40,371 nt of DNA from CAIUSP01 sp040375675 (GCA_040375675.1 JBEIRY010000006.1:1-40371); one strand, 5' to 3'. Positions 16,595-24,981 are shown, counted from the first letter of the stretch. The notes: generated by a model not told the origin, from the letters alone. Numbers and translations: made by a program.

Positions 16595-17479
16595 ATGATC
16601 GCCTTCGGTTGCGCGATGACCTCGCCGGACAAGTACGAAGCATTTGCCAAACCCGGCATCGACCTGGTCGCTGAACCCGACTCGAAGATCCACCTCTACC
16701 GCAGCAAGGGATCGATCTTCCGCAACTACAACATGATCCTCGACCTGGTCAAGGACGAGCCGGATCTCGAGGCGCTGGTGCTCTTCCATCAGGACTCTCA
16801 GATCGTCGAGCCGGACTTCTGCGACCGGATCCGTGCCGCGCTTGCCGACCCCGAGGTAGCGATCGTCGGCTGCATCGGGGTAGTCGGTGCCCGCAGCATC
16901 GCCTACTGGGAGGGTTCAGAGGTCTGGGGCTCGTTTACTCACCGCTACTACGAGTTCGGTGGCGGAGACATCCCCGGGCTCGGCTGGCAGCGCGAAGCGC
17001 ACATGCCTCCTTATGCCAGGACCGGAGAGGTCGACACCGTCGACGGGTTCGTTCTCTGCCTCAGCCCGTGGGCCGTGAAGAACCTTCGCTTCGACGAAAC
17101 CCTCGGCAAGCTCCATGGCTACGACCTCGACATCTGCCTGCAGGCTAGAGAGCAGGGCAAGAAGGTCGTGGTGGCTGACTTCCGGGTGATCCACCACCAC
17201 TCGCTCGAGTTGATCAACGATGTGGATGGCTGGGTCGAGGCTCACATGAAGGTCGCCGAAAAGTGGGACGGCCGGATGGGAATGGTCGGCCAAGAGCCCG
17301 GTGACTGGAAGGAGCGCGCCCGTCGTGCCGAGGCACGAGCCGAGGCCGAGAAGATGATCGCCGGGGCGAACGTGTACATCGCACAGGCGCGGGTCAACGA
17401 GGCGAGGCGGCCGAGCTACTGGCTACATGCGCTGCTGCGGAAGATTCGCCGCAGGTTCAAGTCCGACTTCTACCTTTGA
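16595..17479 (+). CDS. Glycosyltransferase, StrF-like (GT2-type, PF13712 family)
   Basis: 294 residues. A GT-A fold transferase: ALVLFHQDSQIVEPDFCDRI gives the metal-binding DxD-equivalent (HQD) segment, VDTVDGFVLCLSPWAV the acceptor-side region, and FDETLGKLHGYDLDICLQAREQGKKVVV the catalytic 'ED/YDxDxC' region. HHHSLELI follows. This order is typical of the StrF-type 'glycosyltransferase like family' proteins. The last ~60 residues form a charged Ala/Arg/Glu-rich helix likely to be a coiled coil and end in a basic membrane-proximal tail. Sugar and acceptor unknown. A leaderless start after TAGCCT (16580-16585). The 3' end overlaps the convergent methyltransferase by 10 nt. Confidence 0.85.
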   Translation: MIAFGCAMTSPDKYEAFAKPGIDLVAEPDSKIHLYRSKGSIFRNYNMILDLVKDEPDLEALVLFHQDSQIVEPDFCDRIRAALADPEVAIVGCIGVVGARSIAYWEGSEVWGSFTHRYYEFGGGDIPGLGWQREAHMPPYARTGEVDTVDGFVLCLSPWAVKNLRFDETLGKLHGYDLDICLQAREQGKKVVVADFRVIHHHSLELINDVDGWVEAHMKVAEKWDGRMGMVGQEPGDWKERARRAEARAEAEKMIAGANVYIAQARVNEARRPSYWLHALLRKIRRRFKSDFYL

Positions 17480-18501
17480 TCGTCGTCCGGGATGGCGGCG
17501 AAGGCCTCGCCCAGCTTCTCTGCATCTGATGGGCGCGGACCGCCCATCTCGATAGCCCGCTCGATGTCTTCGACCGAGACCGCGGGGGTGCCGAGGTTGC
17601 GGATCTTGGACATCAGCTCGGCTGCTTTGAAAGTGCCGGAGTGGGCCAGCTGGTGCAGCATGCGTGCCTGAACATCTCGGCGAACGAGATGTTGGACCCT
17701 GTTGGCCTCGAGCCGGGCCAGCAAGGGGTTGCGATCGTAAGGGGCGAGCAGATCGCCAACGGCTTGTGACCAGGGCGCTGATTCCGGCCAGATCACACCG
17801 AGGCCGAAGAAGGCGGGGATGATCGCGAGCTTCAAGCCCGAGCCCTGCTCGGTCTCGAGGAAATCCTCGATCGCGGTCAGCGTTCCGTTGCGAGGGCCGC
17901 CCTCGCGCACCGCAGCGCACTCGTAGAAGAGGCCACTTTCGGCCAGACCTGGGTCCGCAGGGTCGAGCCAGACCTCATGCTCGACCGGCTGACGGAACTC
18001 GTCGGGAATCCTCTCGGGTGCGTAGTAGGTGTCGCGTCGGGCATGCGGCCAGCCGATGTCGTGGAGCAATACGAGCGGAAAATCTGTTCCATCAGCGGTC
18101 GCCCGGGCAGCAATTGCTTCGAGTTCACGAGTGACCGTGAACCAGTTGTGATCTCCGTCCACGATGGCTGAGTCGAAACGCGGTGCAGCCGGTATCGCCT
18201 CGAGGCTGGTCTTTTCGATCACGGTCAGGTCGGGGTGAGCGGCCTGCACCGCTCGCAACTCGTCGGGCGGGTCTATCTCCACCGCAACGACCCCCGCATC
18301 GTGTTTGCCTGCCCAATCGAGCAGCGCCTCGGTCAACCGGCCCTGAAAGGCACCTATCTCGAGGATCATCTTTACCCCGGCCGCGTCGAGGCAGCCGTAG
18401 AGGATCTCACCGTAGTCAGAGATAGAGGCTCCCCACTGGTAGCGATCATCCGGCGGAATGAAGGCTTCGTCTTGCTGGTTTTCGGGCGGCATTGAATTCA
18501 T
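17470..18501 (-). CDS. Class I SAM-dependent methyltransferase (Methyltransf_24-like) with C-terminal extension
   Basis: 343 residues. Motif I ILEIGAFQGRLTEALLDW, acidic motif II VVAVEIDPPDE, and SAIVDGDHNWFTVTREL (the DGDH motif of Methyltransf_24-type enzymes), then LVLLHDIGWPHARRD. About 130 further residues with no recognised motif form a helical C-terminal region. The frame is open further upstream, but ATG 18501 begins a sensible N-terminus; the earlier codons are Cys/His-rich and unlike protein. A second ATG lies at 18492. Neighbours are a glycosyltransferase and an acyltransferase, so a glycan or lipid acceptor is likely but inferred. Confidence 0.83.
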   Translation of the reverse strand: MNSMPPENQQDEAFIPPDDRYQWGASISDYGEILYGCLDAAGVKMILEIGAFQGRLTEALLDWAGKHDAGVVAVEIDPPDELRAVQAAHPDLTVIEKTSLEAIPAAPRFDSAIVDGDHNWFTVTRELEAIAARATADGTDFPLVLLHDIGWPHARRDTYYAPERIPDEFRQPVEHEVWLDPADPGLAESGLFYECAAVREGGPRNGTLTAIEDFLETEQGSGLKLAIIPAFFGLGVIWPESAPWSQAVGDLLAPYDRNPLLARLEANRVQHLVRRDVQARMLHQLAHSGTFKAAELMSKIRNLGTPAVSVEDIERAIEMGGPRPSDAEKLGEAFAAIPDDDQR

Positions 18502-18535
18502 CTGGTCGTGTGAGTGCGGGCAACCACGCTGGCAC

Positions 18536-18543
18536 GGTATAGC
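18536..18543. promoter_or_regulatory. Overlapping divergent -10 boxes
   Basis: GGTATAGC contains TATAGC on + (18538-18543), 10 nt before the ATG at 18554, and TATACC on - (18541-18536), about 34 nt before the methyltransferase ATG at 18501. The two boxes overlap in opposite directions, so polymerase can occupy only one at a time. Confidence 0.4.
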
Positions 18544-18553
18544 GTTTTGAGAG

Positions 18554-19150
18554 ATGAACGCCACCGACGAGAGCAAGGTACTGCCGGGGATCGAACAGAT
18601 TCGAGCTCGACAGCCGCGTCTGAGAGAAACGGTTGCAGCCGATGCCCGAATGGTCGCATCGTGCAGGAACGAGCGACATGAGTTTCGCTCAGCACTCGAC
18701 GGCTTCTTCCAGGTGATCAGGCTGGTCTGGGTCAGCGATGCGTTCGCAGCGCAGCTGCTCTACCGGCTCAAGGTCTGGTTCGAGGTACATCGGGTTCCGC
18801 TGATGCCGCGACTCCTCCATCGCCTCGCGATGATGACCGCGCAGGTCGCGATTGGAAGCCCCGTGATCATCGGCCCCGGGCTTTACCTGGTGCACGGTCA
18901 GGTCGTGATCGACGGAATCGCGGAGATCGGGCGTGGCGTGGAGATCGCTCCGTTCGTGACGATCGGACTCAGATCCGGAAACTTCCAGGGCGCGAAGATC
19001 GGAGACAACGTCCGGATCGGCACCGGCGCGAAGATCATCGGGCCAATCCAGGTAGGCAGCGGAGCCACCATCGGCGCGAACGCGGTCGTAGTGGACGACG
19101 TCCCCGATGGCGCAACGGTGGTGGGAGTTCCCGCCAAGCCGGTCGGGTAA
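18554..19150 (+). CDS. Serine O-acetyltransferase-like hexapeptide-repeat acyltransferase
   Basis: 198 residues. An N-terminal helical half (~1-85) resembles the serine acetyltransferase alpha domain in size. The C-terminal left-handed beta-helix has hexapeptide repeats (IGSPVIIGPGLYLVHG, IGRGVEIAPFVTIG, IGDNVRIGTGAKIIGPIQVG, IGANAVVVDDVPDGATVVGVPAKPVG). The catalytic-type His lies in LVHGQVVID. The ending VVGVPAKP is standard for CysE/NodL-class enzymes. It could acetylate serine or a sugar. The sugar option fits the flanking glycosyltransferase, but serine-type N-terminal architecture favours a CysE-like fold. Start ATG 18554 with an adjoining GAGAG and TATAGC upstream. Confidence 0.82.
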   Translation: MNATDESKVLPGIEQIRARQPRLRETVAADARMVASCRNERHEFRSALDGFFQVIRLVWVSDAFAAQLLYRLKVWFEVHRVPLMPRLLHRLAMMTAQVAIGSPVIIGPGLYLVHGQVVIDGIAEIGRGVEIAPFVTIGLRSGNFQGAKIGDNVRIGTGAKIIGPIQVGSGATIGANAVVVDDVPDGATVVGVPAKPVG

Positions 19151-19185
19151 CGGCCACTTCCGCGGGTGTTACGCTTGCTTGGCGA

Positions 19186-19199
19186 GCCGCCCGAGCGGC
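19186..19199 (+). promoter_or_regulatory. 5'-leader hairpin before the PhyH gene
   Basis: GCCGC-CCGA-GCGGC forms a 5-bp G+C stem in the 78-bp leader. TACGCT at 19170-19175 is a candidate -10, and AGGAGG at 19210-19215 is a long 13 nt before the start at 19229. No known riboswitch class is recognised. Confidence 0.25.
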
Positions 19200-19228
19200 G
19201 ATCGACCTCAGGAGGATGAGCAACAGAG

Positions 19229-20305
19229 ATGTTCTTCAAAGACAAAGCGAAGCGCAAACGCAAACGAATCGGAAACCTCAAGTCCTTTCAGGGGAACAAG
19301 CCGGAGGCCGTCGAAGCGGACGACTTCGACTCGGTCGAAGCGATCTTCGCGGAGATAGAGAACCTCTCCGCTGATCCCGCCAAGCGCGAAGATCCTGCCG
19401 TCGCCGCTCGAATCCTCCAGCTCCGGCACTGGGCGGGAGCACGCTTGGCTGGCAAGTCGAAGAAGCCTTCGCCCTACCCGAAGCCGGAATACTCGAACTT
19501 GCCCGAGCCGGGTCTCGTACCCGAGACGACTCTCGCCGAAGCCACCCCTGAGATGATCCGAGGGGCGCTTCTGCAAAACGGGTGCCTCTTGATCAGAGGG
19601 GTCGTACCCCGTGAGGTGGCCGAGGGGCTTGCCACCGACATCGAGCGGGCCTACGAGATCCGAACTGCGGTCAGCGAGGACCGAGCAAACGGTGAATCGA
19701 AGGGTTGGTACGAAGAGTTCTCACCGGATTCGCCCTACTTCTCCACGGTCGACCGGGGCTGGATAGGAGGCGGTGGCGGACTCCTCGCAGCAGACTCGCC
19801 GGTGATGCACGCCAAGATGCTTGCGGCATTCACCGAGGCCGGGCTGAGCGACTTGATCGCGGGTTATCTGGGCGAGCCGGCCGCGATCTCCGACCAGAAG
19901 TGCACCCTCAGGAAGACCCCGCCGAGCGCCGGTCGCGGCTGGCACCAGGATGGATCGTTCATGGGTGAGGTCAAGGCACTCAACGTGTGGATGGCCCTGA
20001 CGCATTGCGGGGACACCGCGCCCGGAATGGACATCGTCCCGAAGCGGATCGACGAGATCCTCCCCTCAGGCACCGAAGGAACGGAGATCTCGATCCAGAT
20101 CCACGAGGACATTGCGCGAGGAGCCGCCGGTGAGGGCGGAGTCGTCCGGCCGATCTTCGAGCCCGGGGATGTGCTGCTCTTCGACGAGATGTTCCTCCAC
20201 ACGACCGCGGCGGATGCGGCAATGCCCAACACCCGCTACGCGATCGAGAGCTGGTTCTTCGGTGCCTCGGCCTTTCCCGAGGATTACGTACCTATCGCCG
20301 CCTAA
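19229..20305 (+). CDS. Phytanoyl-CoA dioxygenase (PhyH) family Fe(II)/2-oxoglutarate oxygenase
   Basis: 358 residues. The facial triad is visible as GWHQDGSF (His239, Asp241) and FLHTTAADA (His324), with Arg336 in NTRYAIESWFFG to bind 2-oxoglutarate. NGCLLIRGVVPREVAEGL is the usual PhyH N-terminal strand-helix region. An extra basic and acidic N-terminus (~1-90) precedes the domain. PhyH enzymes hydroxylate or halogenate diverse lipids and natural products; the substrate is unknown. Its setting (acyltransferases, methyltransferases, glycosyltransferase) fits a lipid or secondary-metabolite tailoring step. The stop overlaps the convergent acyltransferase stop by 3 bp. Confidence 0.88.
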   Translation: MFFKDKAKRKRKRIGNLKSFQGNKPEAVEADDFDSVEAIFAEIENLSADPAKREDPAVAARILQLRHWAGARLAGKSKKPSPYPKPEYSNLPEPGLVPETTLAEATPEMIRGALLQNGCLLIRGVVPREVAEGLATDIERAYEIRTAVSEDRANGESKGWYEEFSPDSPYFSTVDRGWIGGGGGLLAADSPVMHAKMLAAFTEAGLSDLIAGYLGEPAAISDQKCTLRKTPPSAGRGWHQDGSFMGEVKALNVWMALTHCGDTAPGMDIVPKRIDEILPSGTEGTEISIQIHEDIARGAAGEGGVVRPIFEPGDVLLFDEMFLHTTAADAAMPNTRYAIESWFFGASAFPEDYVPIAA

Positions 20306-21603
20306 GCGGACTTCCGCGGAGCCTGTCCACCCTGGGCGCGCGCGCCGAAGCGATGAGCCCAGCGACGAATTGGCTGCTCGACGAACCTGGCTGAGAGGTA
20401 GCCGTAGAGGATCGCCAGCGGGACTACGAAAAGCGTCAGCTTCGCCAGATGCGACAGATCAGGAACCTGTCCGAAGTCGAGGAGGTTCAAGGCGATCGCA
20501 ATCAAGATGACGTGAGATAGATAGATGCCGTAGCTGATATCTCCGAGCTTGCGTACTGGAGTGTTGGCAAATGGCCGCTGTATCCACCTCGGAGCCACGG
20601 TGATCGCCAGCATCGTTGCCCCCAGCACGAGAGAGAATCCGACGCTCAACAGAGGCGGCTGATACGCGTAGGAGAGCAGGGCGTGAGTCGACACACCGTC
20701 GATACCAGCCCAGATACCGAAACCGGCAAACAGGATCAGGCATCCAAGAGCCGCTGCACCCCGCTGGAACTCGCTACCGGGCGGACGACCTGATTTCGTC
20801 AGCTGAACATAGGCCCACGCAGCTGTCATGCCCGAGGCAAAAGAGAGAGCCCAGGCGGGCAACTGATTGATGCCACCAAGGCTCGTCTGCAGGCCAGGGT
20901 CGAAGCCGAGGGCCTCGACCAACCTCGGAAGTTCGGGGAGGAACTTCTGCCAGCCCACCGTTATGGCTCCCGCGATGGCCAGCCCGATCAGAGGGTGGCG
21001 TGCATACCAACGGGCGATGAACGGAAGGACGACATAGAAGCCGACCTCGATCGAAAGCGTCCACAGCGGCGCGTTGAGTCGAAACCCGGGTTCCAGGTTG
21101 TGATCGATCCAGAACATCGGGGTCTGGAGGAAGAAGACGTGGCCGATCGAGCCCACCCAGGTTGGATTGTCGAATCCCGGCATCAGGAAGGCCAGGATGA
21201 TCGTGATCACGAGCGCAAGCCAGTAGGCGGGAGCAAGACGCGCGGCTCGGCGAAGAGCGTAGGGCCCCACCGATCCGAAGTCGCCCATCCTGGCAACCGT
21301 CGGCAAGAAGACGACGAATCCCGAGACGACGAACAGAACCTCGACCGCCCGACCGAGGAACCCCCAGACCAAGATTGCCTGAATGCTTTCGTTGCCGTCA
21401 GCTGCGTACTGCTCGATCGTGAGCAGGTGCAAAGCAACGACCGACATGATCGCGAAGGCACGGAAACCGTCGAAAGCCGGGACGATTGGAAGTCCAGACG
21501 CTGAGCGGAAGTCCTTACCCGGGTCTTCCATGTGCGGAACCTCCTGCTCAGCACGCTTGATGCGGCCGAACAGTCCGGAGAACTTCTCGGTGAATGCGGT
21601 CAC
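20302..21603 (-). CDS. Acyltransferase family 3 membrane protein
   Basis: 433 residues with about ten membrane helices. The family opening is FDGFRAFAIMSVVALHLL (His in helix 1), followed by GFLGRAVEVLFVVSGFVVF, RRAARLAPAYWLAL (R/R-x10 motif) and NAPLWTLSIEVGFYVVLPF, all standard for Acyl_transf_3 (OafA/YrhL-like). Ends with LGDISYGIYLSHV and FVEQPIRRW. Such proteins O-acylate surface sugars or lipids. The GTG start at 21603 overlaps the TGA of the upstream tocopherol-cyclase-like gene (GTGA 21600-21603), so the two are probably translated together. The ~35-residue N-terminal tail is cytosolic. Confidence 0.9.
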   Translation of the reverse strand: MTAFTEKFSGLFGRIKRAEQEVPHMEDPGKDFRSASGLPIVPAFDGFRAFAIMSVVALHLLTIEQYAADGNESIQAILVWGFLGRAVEVLFVVSGFVVFLPTVARMGDFGSVGPYALRRAARLAPAYWLALVITIILAFLMPGFDNPTWVGSIGHVFFLQTPMFWIDHNLEPGFRLNAPLWTLSIEVGFYVVLPFIARWYARHPLIGLAIAGAITVGWQKFLPELPRLVEALGFDPGLQTSLGGINQLPAWALSFASGMTAAWAYVQLTKSGRPPGSEFQRGAAALGCLILFAGFGIWAGIDGVSTHALLSYAYQPPLLSVGFSLVLGATMLAITVAPRWIQRPFANTPVRKLGDISYGIYLSHVILIAIALNLLDFGQVPDLSHLAKLTLFVVPLAILYGYLSARFVEQPIRRWAHRFGARAQGGQAPRKSA

Positions 21604-22658
21604 TCGCTCTGAGTTCCCTGGAGAGCCGAGACAGGCGGCACAGCCGATGCTCCGGGGAACCCCCGGCGCTCGGCCTCGGCCGCTGCCCGGTCGAGTCCGC
21701 CGTGTTCCAGCGCTGCGACCGGTGTGTGGCCACGCCAGATCACTCCCTTGCCGCGCTCACGCACCGTGACCTCCAGCGTGCCGCCCAAATGCTCGAGCGC
21801 TCCGGCGACATTCCTTCGCTCCCGAGGCAACGGCACAGGGAGCAGGTGCGACTCGCCCAGAGGCGACCGACCCTCGATCTCGATTCGCCAGCGCGGACTC
21901 CTGCCGGCAAGCGACCAGGTGTCATCGCTGACCTCAGCCGAGACTGGAGAGACGCCGGGGTTGCCGAGCCTGATCAACCTGCCATCTGGCAAACGCACCA
22001 CGACCGCTGTCACCTCGGTGCTGATACCGGCAGACTTGATCTCACCTCCGGCAAACGCAACGCAAGCCGCCTCCTCTGCAAAACCCTGAGCTTGGCCCCA
22101 CCACCAGGAGTCAGGGAATCCACCCCGGCCCCAGTTCTTCTCGGCGTAGACCTGCCATCCGTCGAGCTCCCAGACCTCGCCGCCGAGACGGGCGATGCCT
22201 GATGCCTTACCACCGAGAAGCCACGGGTGCCAGTACTGGTTGAGCGCCGGAACGGCCTGAAAGATGCTCGAGCCACCAAGCGATCTGCGCGACCATCCCA
22301 CAGGAGAAGCCACCCTCACCTCGAGCCCAGCCTCGGAACCGAGCGCAACGGTCAGGCTGTCGGCCGATCCATCAAAGGCAGTCCCCGCCCGCACGCCGAG
22401 CGCATCCGGATCGGCCCAGCCCTCAGGATGCTCGATCGCCTCGAGAAAGCCATTCGGGTGAGCACCGAGCCCGAGAGTCGACCAGGTACCGTCGTCGGCC
22501 AGGTTGACCCCGCAAAGCGCTATGAGAACCCGGCCGTCGCCACGCGGAGCGGTGAAGCGCCAGAAATACCCCTCCATACGGACCCCTGGATGGGCCTTCA
22601 GCGGATCTCCCCACGGAAGGTCGGCACCTGTGCCCCGAAATGCGTCGATCAAACCCAT
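21600..22658 (-). CDS. Tocopherol-cyclase-like protein (PF14249 type)
   Basis: 352 residues. The order of motifs fits the tocopherol cyclase (VTE1/SLR1737) family: RMEGYFWRFTAP near the start, a central SIFQAVPALNQYWHPWLLGGKASG, and WQVYAEKNWGRGGFPDSWWWGQAQGF, which is the most conserved block in that family, then a beta-rich C-terminal half. Plant and cyanobacterial members close the chromanol ring of vitamin E; non-photosynthetic bacterial homologues are uncharacterised. ATG 22658 is preferred because the family begins just after it. ATG 22685 is the alternative, and the open frame beyond that is probably non-coding. Overlaps the acyltransferase gene by GTGA. Confidence 0.78.
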   Translation of the reverse strand: MGLIDAFRGTGADLPWGDPLKAHPGVRMEGYFWRFTAPRGDGRVLIALCGVNLADDGTWSTLGLGAHPNGFLEAIEHPEGWADPDALGVRAGTAFDGSADSLTVALGSEAGLEVRVASPVGWSRRSLGGSSIFQAVPALNQYWHPWLLGGKASGIARLGGEVWELDGWQVYAEKNWGRGGFPDSWWWGQAQGFAEEAACVAFAGGEIKSAGISTEVTAVVVRLPDGRLIRLGNPGVSPVSAEVSDDTWSLAGRSPRWRIEIEGRSPLGESHLLPVPLPRERRNVAGALEHLGGTLEVTVRERGKGVIWRGHTPVAALEHGGLDRAAAEAERRGFPGASAVPPVSALQGTQSE

Positions 22659-22827
22659 CTGCGAAGTATCGCTGTCGGAGAGCATCTTCGTGAGCAAGCG
22701 GAACTCTGGTTTCGCAGGCGTGTTCAAACAAGCAGGTATGAAGTCTCTCCGAACGACATACGAAGCAATGAGCACTGCAGGCACCGGCACACCCCCGCAC
22801 GCCCGCCGGATAGTGCACAATGGACCA

Positions 22828-24546
22828 ATGGCGCGGCGCATTCGAATGGTCACGGGAGGACTGCTCGCAGCAGCAGCGCTGCTGGTGCCAGCGTCGCTTG
22901 CCTCGGCCGACGAAGAGATCCTCAGCCGCGCGACCTACGACGACATGAGCACCTACAGCTGTCGCAGCGGTCCATACACGATGCAGCCGGGCCAGAACCT
23001 GAACCTGTTCAGAGGCCTAAACAGCACCTGCCCTAGCGCACAGAAGCTCAGCGGCCCCGGTCCCGCCAACCCGTTCGGCAATAGCTCGACCGTGCTCGGA
23101 TACATCACCCGGTTCCAGCCGAACATGGTCGAGATCAAAGGTGACGGCTCGACGGTCACACCTCGGGTGGACGACCTGCACCTGCACCACGTGGTCTGGC
23201 TTTGCGACGGCTGCGGGGATCAGCAGCGCGGGCAGATCCGCTTTGCCGCTGGCGAAGAGAAGACCTACGTCAAGCAGCCACAGGGCTACGGTTTCGCGGT
23301 CTACGGAGGCTCCAACTGGGGGCTGAACTACATGATCCACGACCTGCAAGACATCCCTGATCGCCAGATCTACATCGAATGGGAGATCGACTGGACTCCG
23401 GCCCTTTCCACCTCCGGTCAGACGATCACGCCGCTCTACGGCAAATGGCTCGATGTCGCAGGTGACAACATCTACCCGGTATTCGATGCCGAAAAGGGCT
23501 TCGCCAACACCCAGGACGGCAAGTACACCTTCCCCGAAGACGTACCCGTCAATCCCTCGCAAGCCGGATACGAAGAACGCAGCAAGATCGCTACGGGCAG
23601 CAACGGCTGGGTCATGGGCGAAAACGCGACCCTGATGTTCTGCGCCGGTCACCTCCACCCGGGCGGAACGAATGTCGACCTCCAGGTTCGACGTGACCTC
23701 AACAGCGACGGTGACCGCTCCGACCCCGGAGAAGAGAAGCTCGTCTTCCGATCCAACGCTCGCTACTACGAGCCCGCGGGTGCCGTGAGCTGGGATGTCT
23801 CGATGAAGGCAACCCGTCCGAGCTGGAGGGTCGAGGTCAAGCCTGGAGATGAAGTTCGCGTGAGCGCTACCTACGATGTCTCGAAAGCATCTTGGTACGA
23901 GGGGATGGGGATCATGCCTTGCACGTACGTATTCGGCCACAACGAGTCCGGCTCGGCAGACCCTTGGGACGATTCATCTCAAGCTCAGGCAATGCTCGAC
24001 GCGGGAGGCATCCTCACCCACGGCCAGTTGGTGGAGAACATCGACGACAAAGCCAACAAGCCGCTCGGGCTCGCCGATCCGCGCAAACTGCCGAACGGCA
24101 AGCTGGTGCCGAAGAGCGGCATCAAGCTGATCGATTCCTTCTTCACCCTCGGCGGCTTCTCGGCCCAGCGGGGCTTCCCGGCAGGTGCCATGCGCCCCGC
24201 GATCATCCGCCCGGGCCAAAGCGTCAAGTTCACCAACCTCGATGCGCTTTCGAGTTCATCTGTATTCGACCAGACATGGCACTCGATCACCTCGTGTGCA
24301 GCTCCCTGCAACCGCGGCTCAGGCATCGGCTACCCGCTGGCCAACGGACCGGTCAAGTTCGACTCGGGGCAGCTTGGTTACGGAAACTTCGGCCAAGAGG
24401 GTCAAGACGGCGTTACGAACGCCGAGGTCGTGACCGGTTCGAACGTATTCACCACACCACGCCTCCGAAAATCTGGGACCTACACCTACTTCTGCCGAAT
24501 CCATCCGTTCATGCGTGGCTCGATCAGAGTTGCAAAGAAGAAGTAG
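22828..24546 (+). CDS. Secreted copper protein: PHM-like copper-monooxygenase fold fused to a C-terminal cupredoxin
   Basis: 572 residues with an N-terminal signal peptide (basic MARRIR, hydrophobic core, ASLASA-DE). The middle shows the ligand order of PHM-type copper monooxygenases: HLHHVVW (His120/121), YMIHDLQD (His171), then FCAGHLHPGG (His275, His277) and TYDVSKASWYEGMGIM (Met360 or Met363). This corresponds to the HHH and HHM copper sites. The last ~140 residues are a cupredoxin with DQTWHSIT (His485) and YFCRIHPFM (Cys556, His559, Met562), a type 1 copper set. Function is inferred: an extracellular redox or monooxygenase enzyme. The frame opens earlier, but the signal peptide fixes ATG 22828. 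Codes just upstream of a second cupredoxin. Confidence 0.75.
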   Translation: MARRIRMVTGGLLAAAALLVPASLASADEEILSRATYDDMSTYSCRSGPYTMQPGQNLNLFRGLNSTCPSAQKLSGPGPANPFGNSSTVLGYITRFQPNMVEIKGDGSTVTPRVDDLHLHHVVWLCDGCGDQQRGQIRFAAGEEKTYVKQPQGYGFAVYGGSNWGLNYMIHDLQDIPDRQIYIEWEIDWTPALSTSGQTITPLYGKWLDVAGDNIYPVFDAEKGFANTQDGKYTFPEDVPVNPSQAGYEERSKIATGSNGWVMGENATLMFCAGHLHPGGTNVDLQVRRDLNSDGDRSDPGEEKLVFRSNARYYEPAGAVSWDVSMKATRPSWRVEVKPGDEVRVSATYDVSKASWYEGMGIMPCTYVFGHNESGSADPWDDSSQAQAMLDAGGILTHGQLVENIDDKANKPLGLADPRKLPNGKLVPKSGIKLIDSFFTLGGFSAQRGFPAGAMRPAIIRPGQSVKFTNLDALSSSSVFDQTWHSITSCAAPCNRGSGIGYPLANGPVKFDSGQLGYGNFGQEGQDGVTNAEVVTGSNVFTTPRLRKSGTYTYFCRIHPFMRGSIRVAKKK

Positions 24547-24560
24547 ACCCACCGGAACTT

Positions 24561-24574
24561 CGCGCGAAAGCGCG
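24561..24574 (+). promoter_or_regulatory. GNRA-capped hairpin between two copper-protein genes
   Basis: CGCGC-GAAA-GCGCG is a stable stem with a GNRA tetraloop in the 43-bp gap between the PHM-like gene and the small cupredoxin gene, upstream of the SD AGGAG. With no T run it is more likely an mRNA-processing, stability or attenuation element than a full terminator. Confidence 0.4.
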
Positions 24575-24589
24575 TGTTAGGAGTATGAG

Positions 24590-24931
24590 ATGAAGCGCAA
24601 CAGCCCAACCCGCAAGAAGCTATTTGCACTGATCGCCACCACAGCAGCCTTGGCTGTGGCCGCAGTGGGGAGTGTTCCCATGGCGTCGAGCGCAACCACC
24701 GTTCAGGCAGGGTCTGGTGGTAGAAACGTCTTCACTCCCAAGACCGTGACCGTAAGCAAGGGCTCACGCGTCACCTGGAACTTCAGCGGGTATCACAACG
24801 TCCAAGGCAAGGGATGGAGCAGCCCCTTCAAAAGCAGCGGCACCTGGAGTCGGGTCTTCCGCTCCACGGGAAGCTTCAACTACCGCTGCATCATCCACCC
24901 CGGCATGACCGGCAAGGTCATCGTCCGGTAA
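24590..24931 (+). CDS. Small secreted cupredoxin (plastocyanin-like)
   Basis: 113 residues: signal peptide (KRNSPTRKK, then a hydrophobic Ala/Val core, cleavage near MASSA) and a single beta-sandwich. Type 1 copper ligands His69 (GYHNVQ), Cys100, His103 and Met106 (YRCIIHPGM). The C-x2-H-x2-M loop is the same spacing as the cupredoxin domain of the upstream gene. Probably an exported electron carrier. ATG 24590 has AGGAG upstream. The two genes lie 43 bp apart on the same strand and are likely cotranscribed. It may shuttle electrons to or from the upstream protein, which is inference. Confidence 0.88.
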   Translation: MKRNSPTRKKLFALIATTAALAVAAVGSVPMASSATTVQAGSGGRNVFTPKTVTVSKGSRVTWNFSGYHNVQGKGWSSPFKSSGTWSRVFRSTGSFNYRCIIHPGMTGKVIVR

Positions 24932-24981
24932 CGCTCAAGATCCTCTCCCTGACAAAGAGCCCTTCGCGAGTGGCCGACGGC

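Noticed and set aside
19216..19370. An ATG at 19216 right after AGGAGG, opening an about 50-codon alternate frame
   Set aside because: No spacer between SD and ATG, and it overlaps the PhyH gene in another frame with basic, low-complexity product.
22504..22827. Upstream in-frame extension of the PHM-like protein
   Set aside because: The open frame reaches 22504, but a signal peptide beginning at ATG 22828 fits better and the extension overlaps the tocopherol-cyclase-like gene.
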